Origin: Lachnospiraceae bacterium
GTDB lineage: Bacteria > Bacillota > Clostridia > Lachnospirales > Lachnospiraceae
Direction: 5' to 3'
Length of the DNA stretch: 37,787 nucleotides
NCBI GenBank assembly: GCA_015057055.1
Contig: SVFE01000022.1
Span: 1-37,787 of the forward strand
Under the pieces are notes generated by a model, which was not told the origin of the DNA, did not search any database, and saw only the letters and a program-made list of their open reading frames with translations. Position 1 is the stretch's first letter; every line of letters begins with the position of its first letter. The translations under genes and the position numbers were made by a program. Below, one piece after another: positions 8,769 to 15,583 of this stretch.

Positions 8769-9477
8769 CGCCGTCTAGGGTAATAATTTGTCCGGTAAGA
8801 TAAGGAGGAGACTGAAGAAGGTGCCAAACCATATCGGCGACTTCTTCCGGGGTGCCCATCCGGTCCGCCGGGATATCGGCTACAATGGCGGCGATTTCTT
8901 CTTCGGAGAGTCGGCCGTTCATGGTGGTGTCGATAAGCCCGCAGGCAATGGCATTTACGGCAATACCGCTGGGAGCCAATTCTTTGGCCAGAGCTTTGGT
9001 CAGGGCATTAACTCCGCCTTTGGTTGCGGAATAAGCTGCTTCCATGGAAGCCCCCACATTGCCCCATACGGAAGATATATTTATGATGCATCCCTTATGG
9101 GCTTGTACCATGCCGGGAACGGCGTATTTGCAGGTGTAAAACACAGAACTTAAGTTGGTGGAAAGAATCCGGTCCCACTCTGCCGGTGTCATATCGGAAA
9201 GCAATCCGAAGTGGGAAATACCGGCACAGTTAATAAGTACATCTACGCGGGGGGCAGACTGAAATACCGAGCTTACAAATTCGATGTTTCCTACATCACC
9301 GCAGTAAAGGTGGCAGACTGTGCCATAGGCGGTATCCAGTTCTGCGGCCAGTTCCTGAAGCAACATTATGTTTTTGTTGCAAACAAGGTGCAGGGTGTAG
9401 CCGTGCATTGCAAGCATCCGGGCAATTTCTTTTCCGATTCCCCGGGAAGCCCCGGTGACAAGAGCGATTGGTTTCAT
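8758..9477 (-). CDS. SDR-family NAD(P)-dependent oxidoreductase (FabG-like)
   Basis: Short-chain dehydrogenase/reductase of 239 residues, typical of the family. It has the cofactor motif TGASRGIG near residues 9-16, NCAG in the middle, the catalytic NISSVWG serine region, and Y-x-x-x-K in YSATKG; the C-terminus LTGQIITLDGGWT is the usual SDR ending. The substrate cannot be read from sequence. It differs clearly from the operon fabG at 15577, so it is probably not the main fatty acid ketoreductase. Proteins of this size in Firmicutes include YmfI, the elongation factor P 5-aminopentanone reductase, which is one possibility. The start at 9477 follows GAGAGGA. It is divergent from trxB. Confidence 0.85.
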   Translation of the reverse strand: MKPIALVTGASRGIGKEIARMLAMHGYTLHLVCNKNIMLLQELAAELDTAYGTVCHLYCGDVGNIEFVSSVFQSAPRVDVLINCAGISHFGLLSDMTPAEWDRILSTNLSSVFYTCKYAVPGMVQAHKGCIINISSVWGNVGASMEAAYSATKGGVNALTKALAKELAPSGIAVNAIACGLIDTTMNGRLSEEEIAAIVADIPADRMGTPEEVADMVWHLLQSPPYLTGQIITLDGGWT

Positions 9478-9513
9478 TGCGTTATCCTCTCAAAAAATGT
9501 ATCACGGATAGTG

Positions 9514-9542
9514 ATGATATTATTTATTGATATTATTATAAT
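9514..9542 (+). promoter_or_regulatory. Candidate promoter in the SDR/trxB divergent region
   Basis: ATGATA (9514-9519) and TATAAT (9537-9542) are 17 bp apart. A start near 9549 would place the AAGGTAAAA dyad at the very 5' end of the transcript. The region is AT-rich, so the match is only suggestive. Confidence 0.35.
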
Positions 9543-9548
9543 GAAAAC

Positions 9549-9600
9549 AAGGTAAAATACAAGGTTTTACCTTTTGTTTTTTCGGGAAATAGGGTAAAAT
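9549..9600 (+). promoter_or_regulatory. AAGGTAAAA-N7-TTTTACCTT dyad plus a third GGTAAAATA copy upstream of trxB
   Basis: AAGGTAAAA (9549-9557) is perfectly inverted as TTTTACCTT (9565-9573). GGTAAAATA at 9551 recurs directly as GGTAAAAT at 9593-9600. The dyad is followed by TTGTTTTTT, so as RNA it also resembles a short terminator or attenuator. It may be an operator controlling trxB and/or the SDR gene. Confidence 0.5.
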
Positions 9601-9651
9601 AAGAAGGTATGTGATGCTGAAAAAACATAACAGAAAGGGCGGAAACTACTT

Positions 9652-10560
9652 ATGTATGATGTGATTATTTTGGGCGCAGGACCGGCAGGTCTTTCGGCCG
9701 CGGTGTATGCTAAGCGAGCGAGACTGAATGCGTTATTGATTGAAAAAGGCGGCGCAGGCGGACAGGTTTTGTCTACCTATGAGGTGGACAACTATCCGGG
9801 GCTTCCGGGAGTGACCGGAATGGAACTGGGACAAATATTTTCGCAGCATGCGGATAAATTCGGAATTGAAAAAGTAACGGCTGAGGTAATTGCCATTGAT
9901 GCCGGCAAAGACAAAAAGATTGTTAAGACCAATCAGGGAGATTATGAAACCGCTGCGGTTGTAATTGCCACCGGTGCCAAACATGCAAGGCTTGGTCTGG
10001 ACAAGGAAAGCGAACTGACCGGAATGGGAGTTTCCTACTGTGCAACTTGCGACGGCGCATTTTATAAAGATGCGGAGGTTGCCGTTGTGGGAGGCGGCGA
10101 TGTGGCAATCGAGGACGCTATTTTCCTGGCAAGAGGATGCAAAAAGGTATATCTGATTCACCGGCGGGATGAGCTTCGCGGGGCAAAGGCTTTGCAGGAG
10201 ACTTTGTTTGCTTTGCCTAATGTAGAGGTCATTTGGGATAGCGCGGTCAGAGAAATCGAAGGAGAGGATGAAGTGACGGGAATCCGGGTAGCTAATGTGA
10301 AGTCCGGAGAGGAGCGCAATCTTCCGGTAGAAGGTTTATTTATTGCGGTGGGAATTATTCCCAATTCAGAGGCATTTGAAGGTTTGGTGTCGATGGATAA
10401 AGGCGGATATATTGTTGCAGGAGAAGACTGCAAGACTGATATTGCTGGCATTTTTGCGGCAGGCGATGTGCGCACGAAGCCCTTGCGACAAATTGTTACA
10501 GCGGCTGCAGATGGCGCAAATGCCATATACAGCGTGCAGGAATACCTCATACATGGTTGA
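9652..10560 (+). CDS. trxB: Thioredoxin reductase (NADPH)
   Basis: Cytosolic flavoenzyme that passes electrons from NADPH to thioredoxin. The 302-residue length is typical. The FAD-binding GAGPAGL is near residues 8-14, the redox-active pair sits in YCATCDG near 133-139, the NADPH-binding VVGGGDVA follows, and HRRDELRGAK carries the arginines that bind the 2'-phosphate of NADPH. The C-terminal FAD motif GIFAAGDVR is complete. Note GGGDVAIEDA where many TrxB proteins have GGGDSAVEEA. ATG at 9652 follows GAAAGGGCGG. The next gene starts 86 bp after the stop and has its own promoter overlapping the trxB stop codon. No thioredoxin gene is nearby. Confidence 0.93.
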   Translation: MYDVIILGAGPAGLSAAVYAKRARLNALLIEKGGAGGQVLSTYEVDNYPGLPGVTGMELGQIFSQHADKFGIEKVTAEVIAIDAGKDKKIVKTNQGDYETAAVVIATGAKHARLGLDKESELTGMGVSYCATCDGAFYKDAEVAVVGGGDVAIEDAIFLARGCKKVYLIHRRDELRGAKALQETLFALPNVEVIWDSAVREIEGEDEVTGIRVANVKSGEERNLPVEGLFIAVGIIPNSEAFEGLVSMDKGGYIVAGEDCKTDIAGIFAAGDVRTKPLRQIVTAAADGANAIYSVQEYLIHG

Positions 10561-10585
10561 CATTTATTACAAAGGATGTTATATT
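10557..10585 (+). promoter_or_regulatory. Sigma-A-type promoter for the NlpC/P60 gene
   Basis: TTGACA (10557-10562) and TATATT (10580-10585) are exactly 17 bp apart. The -35 element overlaps the trxB stop codon. The leader of about 55 bases contains TTGTTAACAA (palindrome) and a small hairpin AGCCG/CGGCT (10621-10636) just before the Shine-Dalgarno site. Confidence 0.7.
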
Positions 10586-10646
10586 GTTAACAAGTTGTAA
10601 CAATTTTGTAATAATTATTAAGCCGTTATTACGGCTCGGAGGATGT

Positions 10647-11948
10647 ATGAAGAGAAAGATAGTATCGGTGCTGACAGCTTGTGTAGTGGCAGTAACGATG
10701 GCAGTGGGGTTCTTTGATACAGCAATTCAGGCGACGAATGTCGCAGATGTTTTACCGGCCAGTGGGGTGGCCTTGGCATTAGGTGAAGGTGTAGCATTTG
10801 AAGTAATTGATGCGGCAACCAGTGAGAATGGAGTTATTTCCGAAAATGAATCTGACGTTGCAGCAACCGAATATAATTCAGAAGAAGTGACTGTTTCCGA
10901 AAACGGCGTAGAGAGTGCCAGCCATATGGCGCAGGTGATGGAAACCGGTGTTGCCATGAGTGGTGAACTGAAAGCGGAGATGGATGCAGAAATTGCAGCC
11001 AACAATGATCCTGAGAATTTCAGTAATCTGGTAATTGCGCAGGTATCCAATTACGTGAATGTACGTGATATTCCCAGTGAGGACGGCGAAGTTGTCGGAA
11101 AACTTTACGATGATTCCGTAGGAAACTTTATTGAAGAAGAAAACGGATGGTATCTGATTACCTCCGGTAATGTAACAGGGTATGTCAAAGCAGAGTATTG
11201 CGTCACCGGTGAGGATGCCATTGCTCTTGCTGCAGAGGTTGGTGAACGTATTGCTACGGTTAACACCACAACATTAAAGGTTCGTACGGAACCCAGCACA
11301 GAGTCGGAAGTCCTTGGGTTGATTCCCATTGAAGAAGAACTCAGTGTATTGGAAGAATTGGACGGATGGGTACGAGTTTCCATCGAAGAAGGTGAAGGCT
11401 ATGTGTCTACCGATTATGTCGATTTGAGAACAGATTTTGTAACCGCAGAGTCCCGTGAGGAAGAAGAAGCCAGACTGGAACGTGAACGTCAGGCTGCTTT
11501 GGAGGCACAGCAGGCAGCAGCGGCAGCACAGGCAGCTGCGAGAGAGGCGCAGGGCAGTGGCGATTCCCAGTATTCCATTCCGGTAATTACCGGGGACAGT
11601 TCCATGGGCGTTGCAGTTGCAGAATATGCGTGCCAGTTCGTAGGTAATCCTTATGTATACGGCGGTACCAGTCTTACCAACGGAGCAGACTGTTCCGGAT
11701 TTGTAATGAGCGTTTACGCAGCATTTGGAGTATCCCTGCCTCATTCATCTGCCGCGGACCGTAACCAGGGTTACGCAGTAGAGGGCGGTTTGGCAAATGC
11801 TCAGCCCGGAGATTTGGTATGTTATTCCGGACATGTGGCGATTTATATCGGCAACGGACAGATTGTACATGCAAGTACATCCAGAACCGGTATTATTATC
11901 TCCAATGCAAGTTATCGAAGTGTATTGGCAGTCAGAAGAATTTTCTAA
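10647..11948 (+). CDS. Secreted NlpC/P60 peptidoglycan hydrolase with two SH3 domains
   Basis: Exported cell wall hydrolase of 433 residues. A signal peptide (KRK then a hydrophobic stretch, cleavage near residues 29-30) is followed by a Ser/Glu-rich spacer (40-125), two bacterial SH3 domains (about 128-187 and 201-262, both with VxVR or LKVRTEPS starts and a GW/GYV core), a Glu/Arg/Ala/Gln-rich helical linker (268-302), and an NlpC/P60 domain (about 318-433). The catalytic Cys349 (GADCSGF), His396 (GHVAIY) and His408 (IVHAS) are present, so it should cut gamma-D-Glu to diamino acid bonds in stem peptides. The frame is open 30 codons upstream but ATG at 10647 has GGAGGA before it and starts the signal peptide. 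Likely monocistronic. Confidence 0.92.
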   Translation: MKRKIVSVLTACVVAVTMAVGFFDTAIQATNVADVLPASGVALALGEGVAFEVIDAATSENGVISENESDVAATEYNSEEVTVSENGVESASHMAQVMETGVAMSGELKAEMDAEIAANNDPENFSNLVIAQVSNYVNVRDIPSEDGEVVGKLYDDSVGNFIEEENGWYLITSGNVTGYVKAEYCVTGEDAIALAAEVGERIATVNTTTLKVRTEPSTESEVLGLIPIEEELSVLEELDGWVRVSIEEGEGYVSTDYVDLRTDFVTAESREEEEARLERERQAALEAQQAAAAAQAAAREAQGSGDSQYSIPVITGDSSMGVAVAEYACQFVGNPYVYGGTSLTNGADCSGFVMSVYAAFGVSLPHSSAADRNQGYAVEGGLANAQPGDLVCYSGHVAIYIGNGQIVHASTSRTGIIISNASYRSVLAVRRIF

Positions 11949-12018
11949 GTGCTGCTTACGATAAGGCGAAAGCCAAAATAACAGAAAACGAAAACTGCCA
12001 CCAGGTAGTCGATGCATT

Positions 12019-12078
12019 TAAGCATCCGTTTGTACATCGTTAGGTCTTTGAAGATGTGCATGCGGATGCTTATTTATT
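12019..12078 (+). terminator. Long hairpin, probable terminator of the NlpC/P60 gene
   Basis: 12019-12038 pairs with 12053-12072 over 20 positions with one mismatch and two G:T pairs, around a 14-base loop, and is followed by TTTATTT. It ends just before the Shine-Dalgarno site of the pnuC remnant. Confidence 0.65.
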
Positions 12079-12089
12079 TGGAGGATGTC

Positions 12090-12282
12090 TTGACGAAATT
12101 AAAAAACTATTTGTTTGACCGCACCAATTATCTGACGCTGGCGGCATCGCTGACTGGTGTAACATCCCTGATTTTTTGCGCCAAGGGGAATCCATTTGGT
12201 CAGTTGCCTGACAAATGATATTTACGGATTCCTCAATTGGCAAAAAATGAAAGCCGGACAAAATAAGAAGATTATAAATTAG
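12090..12282 (+). pseudogene. pnuC: Remnant of a PnuC-type nicotinamide riboside transporter with a large internal deletion
   Basis: From TTG at 12090 (GGAGGA at 12080-12085) a 42-residue frame reads KLKNYLFDRTN and then SLTGVTSLIFCAKGNPFGQ, which resembles the first conserved block of PnuC membrane transporters, before stopping at 12216-12218. In the +1 frame, 12196-12282 reads LVSCLTNDIYGFLNWQKMK and ends shortly after, which resembles the PnuC C-terminus (NDxYGFxNWxxMxxxQ). The two blocks abut near 12196-12200, so roughly 130-170 codons of an ordinary PnuC are missing and the frame is shifted. The gene cannot make a transporter. The family identification is from remembered motifs, hence moderate confidence. 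Confidence 0.6.
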
Positions 12283-12295
12283 ATGAAGAACTAAA

Positions 12296-12427
12296 TTATC
12301 AACAAAAGTTATCCACAATTTGGACAGTCGAAAAACGCTGAAATAATAAGTTATACACCAAGTTATGCACATTATCCACAAGAAATCTTGTCGAAAAAAA
12401 GAAAAAAACTACCGAAAATGTGGATAA
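12296..12427. promoter_or_regulatory. DnaA-box cluster
   Basis: Four perfect TTATNCACA boxes lie within 132 bp: TTATCCACA 12309-12317, TTATGCACA 12363-12371, TTATCCACA 12372-12380 directly abutting it, and TTATCCACA on the - strand (TGTGGATAA 12419-12427). Two more have one mismatch: TTATCAACA 12296-12304 and TTATACACC 12351-12359. The region is AT-rich and non-coding. No dnaA, dnaN or rpmH is present, so it is more likely a DnaA titration or control site than oriC. It lies about 160-290 bp upstream of hpf. Confidence 0.8.
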
Positions 12428-12523
12428 TTCGTGTCGAAGAATCGGAAAGATTGTCCCGGAGAAGAGGGGGAAAAAAAGAGGAAAAAGGATGCCGTATCCC
12501 GGTGTAAGTGACCGCGTTTTTAG

Positions 12524-12553
12524 TTGCAAAAACCGGCCCGGATATGGTATAAT
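12524..12553 (+). promoter_or_regulatory. Sigma-A-type promoter with extended -10 for hpf
   Basis: TTGCAA (12524-12529) and TATAAT (12548-12553) are 18 bp apart, and TGG precedes the -10 to give an extended TGnTATAAT. The expected start is about 28 bases before the hpf start codon. Confidence 0.7.
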
Positions 12554-12588
12554 TATCCTACGATAAACCTACAGAAGGGATGATGGCT

Positions 12589-13116
12589 ATGAAATTTATC
12601 ATTGTTGGAAAAAATATTGATGTGACAGACGGTTTGAAGGGGGCTGTAGAGGACAAGATTGGTAAGCTGGAGAAGTATTTTACTCCGGAAACAGAAGTGC
12701 ATGTAACTCTCAGCGTAGAGAAAGAAAGACAGAAAATAGAAGTAACCATTCCTGTGAAGGGCAACATTATCCGTTCCGAACAGGTAAGCAACGACATGTA
12801 TGTATCAATTGATTTGGTAGAGGAAATCATTGAGAGACAGCTGAAGAAATACAAGACAAAGCTTACAGACCAGAAACAGAATGCTGCATTTTTCAAACAG
12901 GAATATATGGATAAGGACTTCATGGATGATGAAGAAGTAAAGATTATCCGTACGAAGAAATTTGACATTAAGCCCATGTATCCGGAAGATGCGTGTGTTC
13001 AGATGGAACTGTTGGGACACAGCTTCTTCGTATTCTGCAATGCAGAGACTGATCAGGTTAATGTGGTTTATAAGAGAAAAGGTAATACCTATGGTCTGAT
13101 TGAACCGGAAGTATAA
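12589..13116 (+). CDS. hpf: Long-form ribosome hibernation promoting factor
   Basis: Binds the 30S decoding region and, in its long form, pairs 70S ribosomes into inactive 100S dimers in slow growth or stress. Of 175 residues, the N-terminal part (about 1-100, MKFIIVGKNIDVTDGLK and HVTLSVEKERQKIEVTIP) is the RaiA/HPF fold, and the C-terminal part (about 118-175, IIRTKKFDIKPMYPEDACVQMELLGHSFFVF) is the dimerisation domain that marks the long form. ATG codons occur at 12580, 12583 and 12589; 12589 is chosen because it is 9 bases after AGAAGGG and gives the family's usual first residues. A strong promoter lies upstream and a terminator downstream, so it is monocistronic. In many Firmicutes secA follows hpf directly; here secA is 24 kb away. 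Confidence 0.93.
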   Translation: MKFIIVGKNIDVTDGLKGAVEDKIGKLEKYFTPETEVHVTLSVEKERQKIEVTIPVKGNIIRSEQVSNDMYVSIDLVEEIIERQLKKYKTKLTDQKQNAAFFKQEYMDKDFMDDEEVKIIRTKKFDIKPMYPEDACVQMELLGHSFFVFCNAETDQVNVVYKRKGNTYGLIEPEV

Positions 13117-13185
13117 GCTTTACGTAGAATTTTGGCTGAAGTAAAATTTTAATAAAGAAGTTAATAAAAATTGTTCTATAGGATG

Positions 13186-13218
13186 AAAGGCACTGCTGAC
13201 GCAGTGTCTTTTTTCTTT
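13186..13218 (+). terminator. Rho-independent terminator after hpf
   Basis: AAAGGCACTGC (13186-13196) pairs with GCAGTGTCTTT (13201-13211) around TGAC, followed by a T-rich run to 13218. The 70 bases between the hpf stop and this hairpin are AT-rich with nothing else recognised. Confidence 0.85.
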
Positions 13219-13243
13219 TGGATACGTCTTTGCAAAAATACTA

Positions 13244-13272
13244 TTGACAACAGGATATATTCGTTATATTCT
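13244..13272 (+). promoter_or_regulatory. Promoter of the fatty acid synthesis operon
   Basis: A consensus TTGACA (13244-13249) is followed by TATTCT at 17 bp (13267-13272) or TATATT at 15 bp (13265-13270). The start site would be near 13280, leaving a leader of about 140 bases before acpP that contains the operator array. Confidence 0.6.
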
Positions 13273-13287
13273 TATCAAAGAAATTAG

Positions 13288-13332
13288 TTTGATAGTCAAA
13301 ATATTTGAATATCAAAATATTTGGGTTTCAAA
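13288..13332. promoter_or_regulatory. Three tandem FabT-like operators, 16 bp apart
   Basis: TTTGATAGTCAAA (13288-13300) and TTTGAATATCAAA (13304-13316) are perfect TTTGA-N3-TCAAA palindromes; TTTGGGTTTCAAA (13320-13332) is a degenerate third. Their centres are at 13294, 13310 and 13326, exactly 16 bp apart. The core equals the known FabT site of streptococci and lactococci. They lie just downstream of the promoter, suited to block transcription. The MarR-type gene at 20798 at the end of this operon is the obvious regulator. Confidence 0.75.
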
Positions 13333-13420
13333 AGAAAAACAAAAATTGATTTTCATATGGCTTGAGAAAACTAATTTACATATAACTTCAAAAATTAAAA
13401 AGGAAAAGGAGATTAAAAAG

Positions 13421-13651
13421 ATGTTGGACAGAGTAAAAGAAATTATCGAAGAACAGTTGAACCTTGAGGGAGTTGAAATCACCATGGAGTCCCGTTTTAA
13501 GGAAGATTTGGAAGCAGATTCCCTGGATTTGTTTGAACTCGTAATGGCTTTCGAAGAAGAATACGGAATCGAAATTCCTTCCGAAGATTTGGCAAACATT
13601 ACAACTGTTGGAGCAATTATCGAATACATGAAAGCAAAAGGTGTGGAATAA
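13421..13651 (+). CDS. acpP: Acyl carrier protein
   Basis: Small acidic cytosolic carrier of growing acyl chains. The 76 residues contain EADSLDLFEL, where Ser34 receives the 4'-phosphopantetheine. Length and charge are normal. The frame is open 59 codons upstream through the promoter and operators, but ATG at 13421 has AAAAGGAG about 8 bases before it and gives the normal ACP start MLDRVKEII. It is the first gene of the fab operon and lies behind the FabT-like operator array, so it is the gene most directly exposed to that control. No holo-ACP synthase gene is nearby. Confidence 0.95.
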   Translation: MLDRVKEIIEEQLNLEGVEITMESRFKEDLEADSLDLFELVMAFEEEYGIEIPSEDLANITTVGAIIEYMKAKGVE

Positions 13652-13679
13652 GCGTTTTTAAGGATGCATGGAGATTGCG

Positions 13680-14606
13680 ATGAAAACAAAGATTACAGAA
13701 CTTTTAGGAATTGAATATCCGGTTATTCAGGGCGGAATGGCTTGGGTTGCCGAGCATCGGCTCGCTGCAGCAGTATCCAATGCCGGAGGTCTTGGACTGA
13801 TTGGTGCAGCATCAGCCCCGCCGGAAATCGTGCGGGAAGAAATCCGCAAGTGCAAACAACTGACGGATAAACCCTTTGGCGTCAATGTGATGCTTCTAAA
13901 TCCCAATGCGGATGAGGTTGCGGACATTGTGATTGAAGAAGGCGTCAAAGTTGTTACAACCGGCGCAGGAAGTCCTGCAAAATATATGAAGAAATGGAAA
14001 GAAGCCGGAGTGAAGGTGATTCCGGTGGTTGCCAGCGTGGCAATGGCCAAAATGATGGAGAGAGCCGGCGCGGATGCAGTGGTTGCCGAAGGTATGGAAA
14101 GCGGCGGACACATCGGTTCTATTACAACGATGGCGCTTCTGCCTCAGGTAGTGGATGCAGTGGAGATTCCGGTGATTGCAGCCGGCGGTATCGGTGACGG
14201 CAGAGGAATTGCAGCAACCTTTATGCTGGGAGCACAGGCAGTACAGATGGGAACCCGTTTCCTGGTTGCGAAAGAAGCAATTGTACATGAAAACTATAAG
14301 GCAGCAGTAATTAAGGCAAAGGATATTGATTCTGCGGTAACCGGAATGAGCACCGGACACCCGGTTCGTTCCATTAAAAATCGTATGACCAAACAATATC
14401 TGAAGCTGGAGCAAAGCGGCGCAGACTTTATGGAATTGGAGAAGCTTACCTTAGGTTCTCTCCGCAATGCCGTAATGGATGGTGATGTAGTAAACGGTAC
14501 CGTTATGGCAGGACAGATCGCAGGTCTTGTGAAAAAGGAACAGACCTGTGCAGAAATTATTCAGGAACTGATGGCAGAGGCGGGAGCGCTTCTTGGCCGC
14601 GAATAA
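13680..14606 (+). CDS. fabK: Enoyl-ACP reductase II, FMN-dependent
   Basis: Reduces the enoyl-ACP double bond in the last step of each elongation round, using FMN and NAD(P)H. The 308-residue protein has the nitronate monooxygenase-like TIM barrel: ITELLGIEYPVIQGGMAWV at the start, GGLGLIGAAS, ESGGHIGSITTMALLPQVV in the middle and IPVIAAGGIGDGRGIAA followed by GAQAVQMGTRFL for the FMN phosphate. It is the triclosan-insensitive type; no fabI is seen. ATG at 13680 is preferred over the in-frame ATG at 13668 because GGAG lies 6 bases upstream and the family start is MKTxITELLGIEYP. It follows acpP after 28 bp. Confidence 0.93.
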   Translation: MKTKITELLGIEYPVIQGGMAWVAEHRLAAAVSNAGGLGLIGAASAPPEIVREEIRKCKQLTDKPFGVNVMLLNPNADEVADIVIEEGVKVVTTGAGSPAKYMKKWKEAGVKVIPVVASVAMAKMMERAGADAVVAEGMESGGHIGSITTMALLPQVVDAVEIPVIAAGGIGDGRGIAATFMLGAQAVQMGTRFLVAKEAIVHENYKAAVIKAKDIDSAVTGMSTGHPVRSIKNRMTKQYLKLEQSGADFMELEKLTLGSLRNAVMDGDVVNGTVMAGQIAGLVKKEQTCAEIIQELMAEAGALLGRE

Positions 14607-14659
14607 AACAGAAAAAAGAAACAAAAGCAAAAAAAGCAGATTAAAGAAAGAGGCCGGAT

Positions 14660-15583
14660 ATGGGAAAGACAGCATTTATATTCCCCGGACAGGGGGCTCA
14701 GTATGTAGGCATGGGAAAAGATTTCCGTGACCGTTATGAAACCGCGAAAGCAGTGTATGCGTGTGCAGGAGAGGCGGTAGGTTTTTCGGTTGAGGATATT
14801 TGTTTTACGGAAAACGAAAAGATTAACATTACCGAGTATACGCAGATTGCAATGCTTGCAACAGAGGTTGCGATTCTGAGGGTTATGGAAGAGAAAGGGA
14901 TAAAAGCCGATGTTTGTGCAGGGCTCAGTCTCGGGGAATATGGTGCATTGGCCGCTGCAAAGGTACTGGACGATAAGGCATTGTTTCAGTTGATTCGTAA
15001 GCGCGGTATCTTTATGCAGGATGCGTATCCGGTAGGGGGAGCCATGGCCGCAGTACTTGGCATGGACGGAGATAGAATCAGAGAGATATGCGAAGATACG
15101 GAAGGAATCGTATCGGTCGCTAACTATAATTGTCCCGGGCAGATTGTAATTACCGGAGAGGAAGGGGCTGTAGCAGCCGCATCCGCAAAACTTAGCGAAG
15201 CGGGAGCAAAAAGATGCATCCCTTTGAATGTCAGTGGACCGTTCCACTCGGCATTGCTGGAAGGTGCGGGTGAGATGCTTGGGAAAGAATTGGAGCAGTT
15301 TACGGTTGCTGCACCAAAGATTCCCTACATCACAAATGTTACAGCGCAATATGTAAATGACGCAGATGAAATTAAAGATTTACTTAAGAAACAGGTATCC
15401 TCTTCTGTGTGCTGGCAGCAAAGCATGGAGCGGATGATTGCGGATGGCGTGGATACCTTTATTGAAATCGGACCGGGAAAAACATTGACCGGATTTATGA
15501 AGAAGATTTCTAAAGATGTCAAAGTGATGAATGTGGATAAGGCAGAAGATTTGGAAAAAGTAATGGAGGAATTGGGATGTTAA
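14660..15583 (+). CDS. fabD: Malonyl-CoA:ACP transacylase
   Basis: Moves malonyl groups from CoA to ACP for chain extension. Of 307 residues, FIFPGQGAQYVGMGKD at the start is the family signature, the nucleophile Ser90 lies in GLSLGEY and His196 in GPFHSALL is the catalytic base. Many FabD proteins have GHSLGE; here His is Leu, a change next to the nucleophile that probably does not abolish activity because the dyad is intact. Start at 14660 after AAAGAGGCCGG. The stop overlaps the fabG start by 7 bases (15577-15583), which indicates translational coupling. The 53 bp after fabK are A-rich and show no terminator. Confidence 0.95.
   Translation: MGKTAFIFPGQGAQYVGMGKDFRDRYETAKAVYACAGEAVGFSVEDICFTENEKINITEYTQIAMLATEVAILRVMEEKGIKADVCAGLSLGEYGALAAAKVLDDKALFQLIRKRGIFMQDAYPVGGAMAAVLGMDGDRIREICEDTEGIVSVANYNCPGQIVITGEEGAVAAASAKLSEAGAKRCIPLNVSGPFHSALLEGAGEMLGKELEQFTVAAPKIPYITNVTAQYVNDADEIKDLLKKQVSSSVCWQQSMERMIADGVDTFIEIGPGKTLTGFMKKISKDVKVMNVDKAEDLEKVMEELGC

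Noticed and set aside
8758-9477. A second true fabG
   Set aside because: The SDR motifs fit, but it is unlinked to the fab operon, divergent from trxB and lacks any substrate-specific evidence, so only the family is claimed.
9211-9555. 114-residue frame on the + strand over the SDR gene
   Set aside because: It is antisense to the N-terminal Rossmann motif of a clear SDR gene and runs through the divergent promoter region.
10580-10605. Rex redox-repressor site (TTGTTAACAA followed by GTTGTAACAA)
   Set aside because: The spacing does not give TTGTTAA-N4-TTAACAA, and it lies in the leader of a cell wall hydrolase rather than a fermentation operon.
12070-12381. Small 103-residue frame on the - strand
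   Set aside because: It runs opposite the pnuC remnant and through the DnaA boxes, has no Shine-Dalgarno site and no recognisable protein features.
12296-12427. Chromosomal origin oriC
   Set aside because: The box cluster would fit, but there is no dnaA, dnaN, recF, gyrB or rpmH nearby and no change in prevailing gene direction across it. A titration or control site is the simpler reading.
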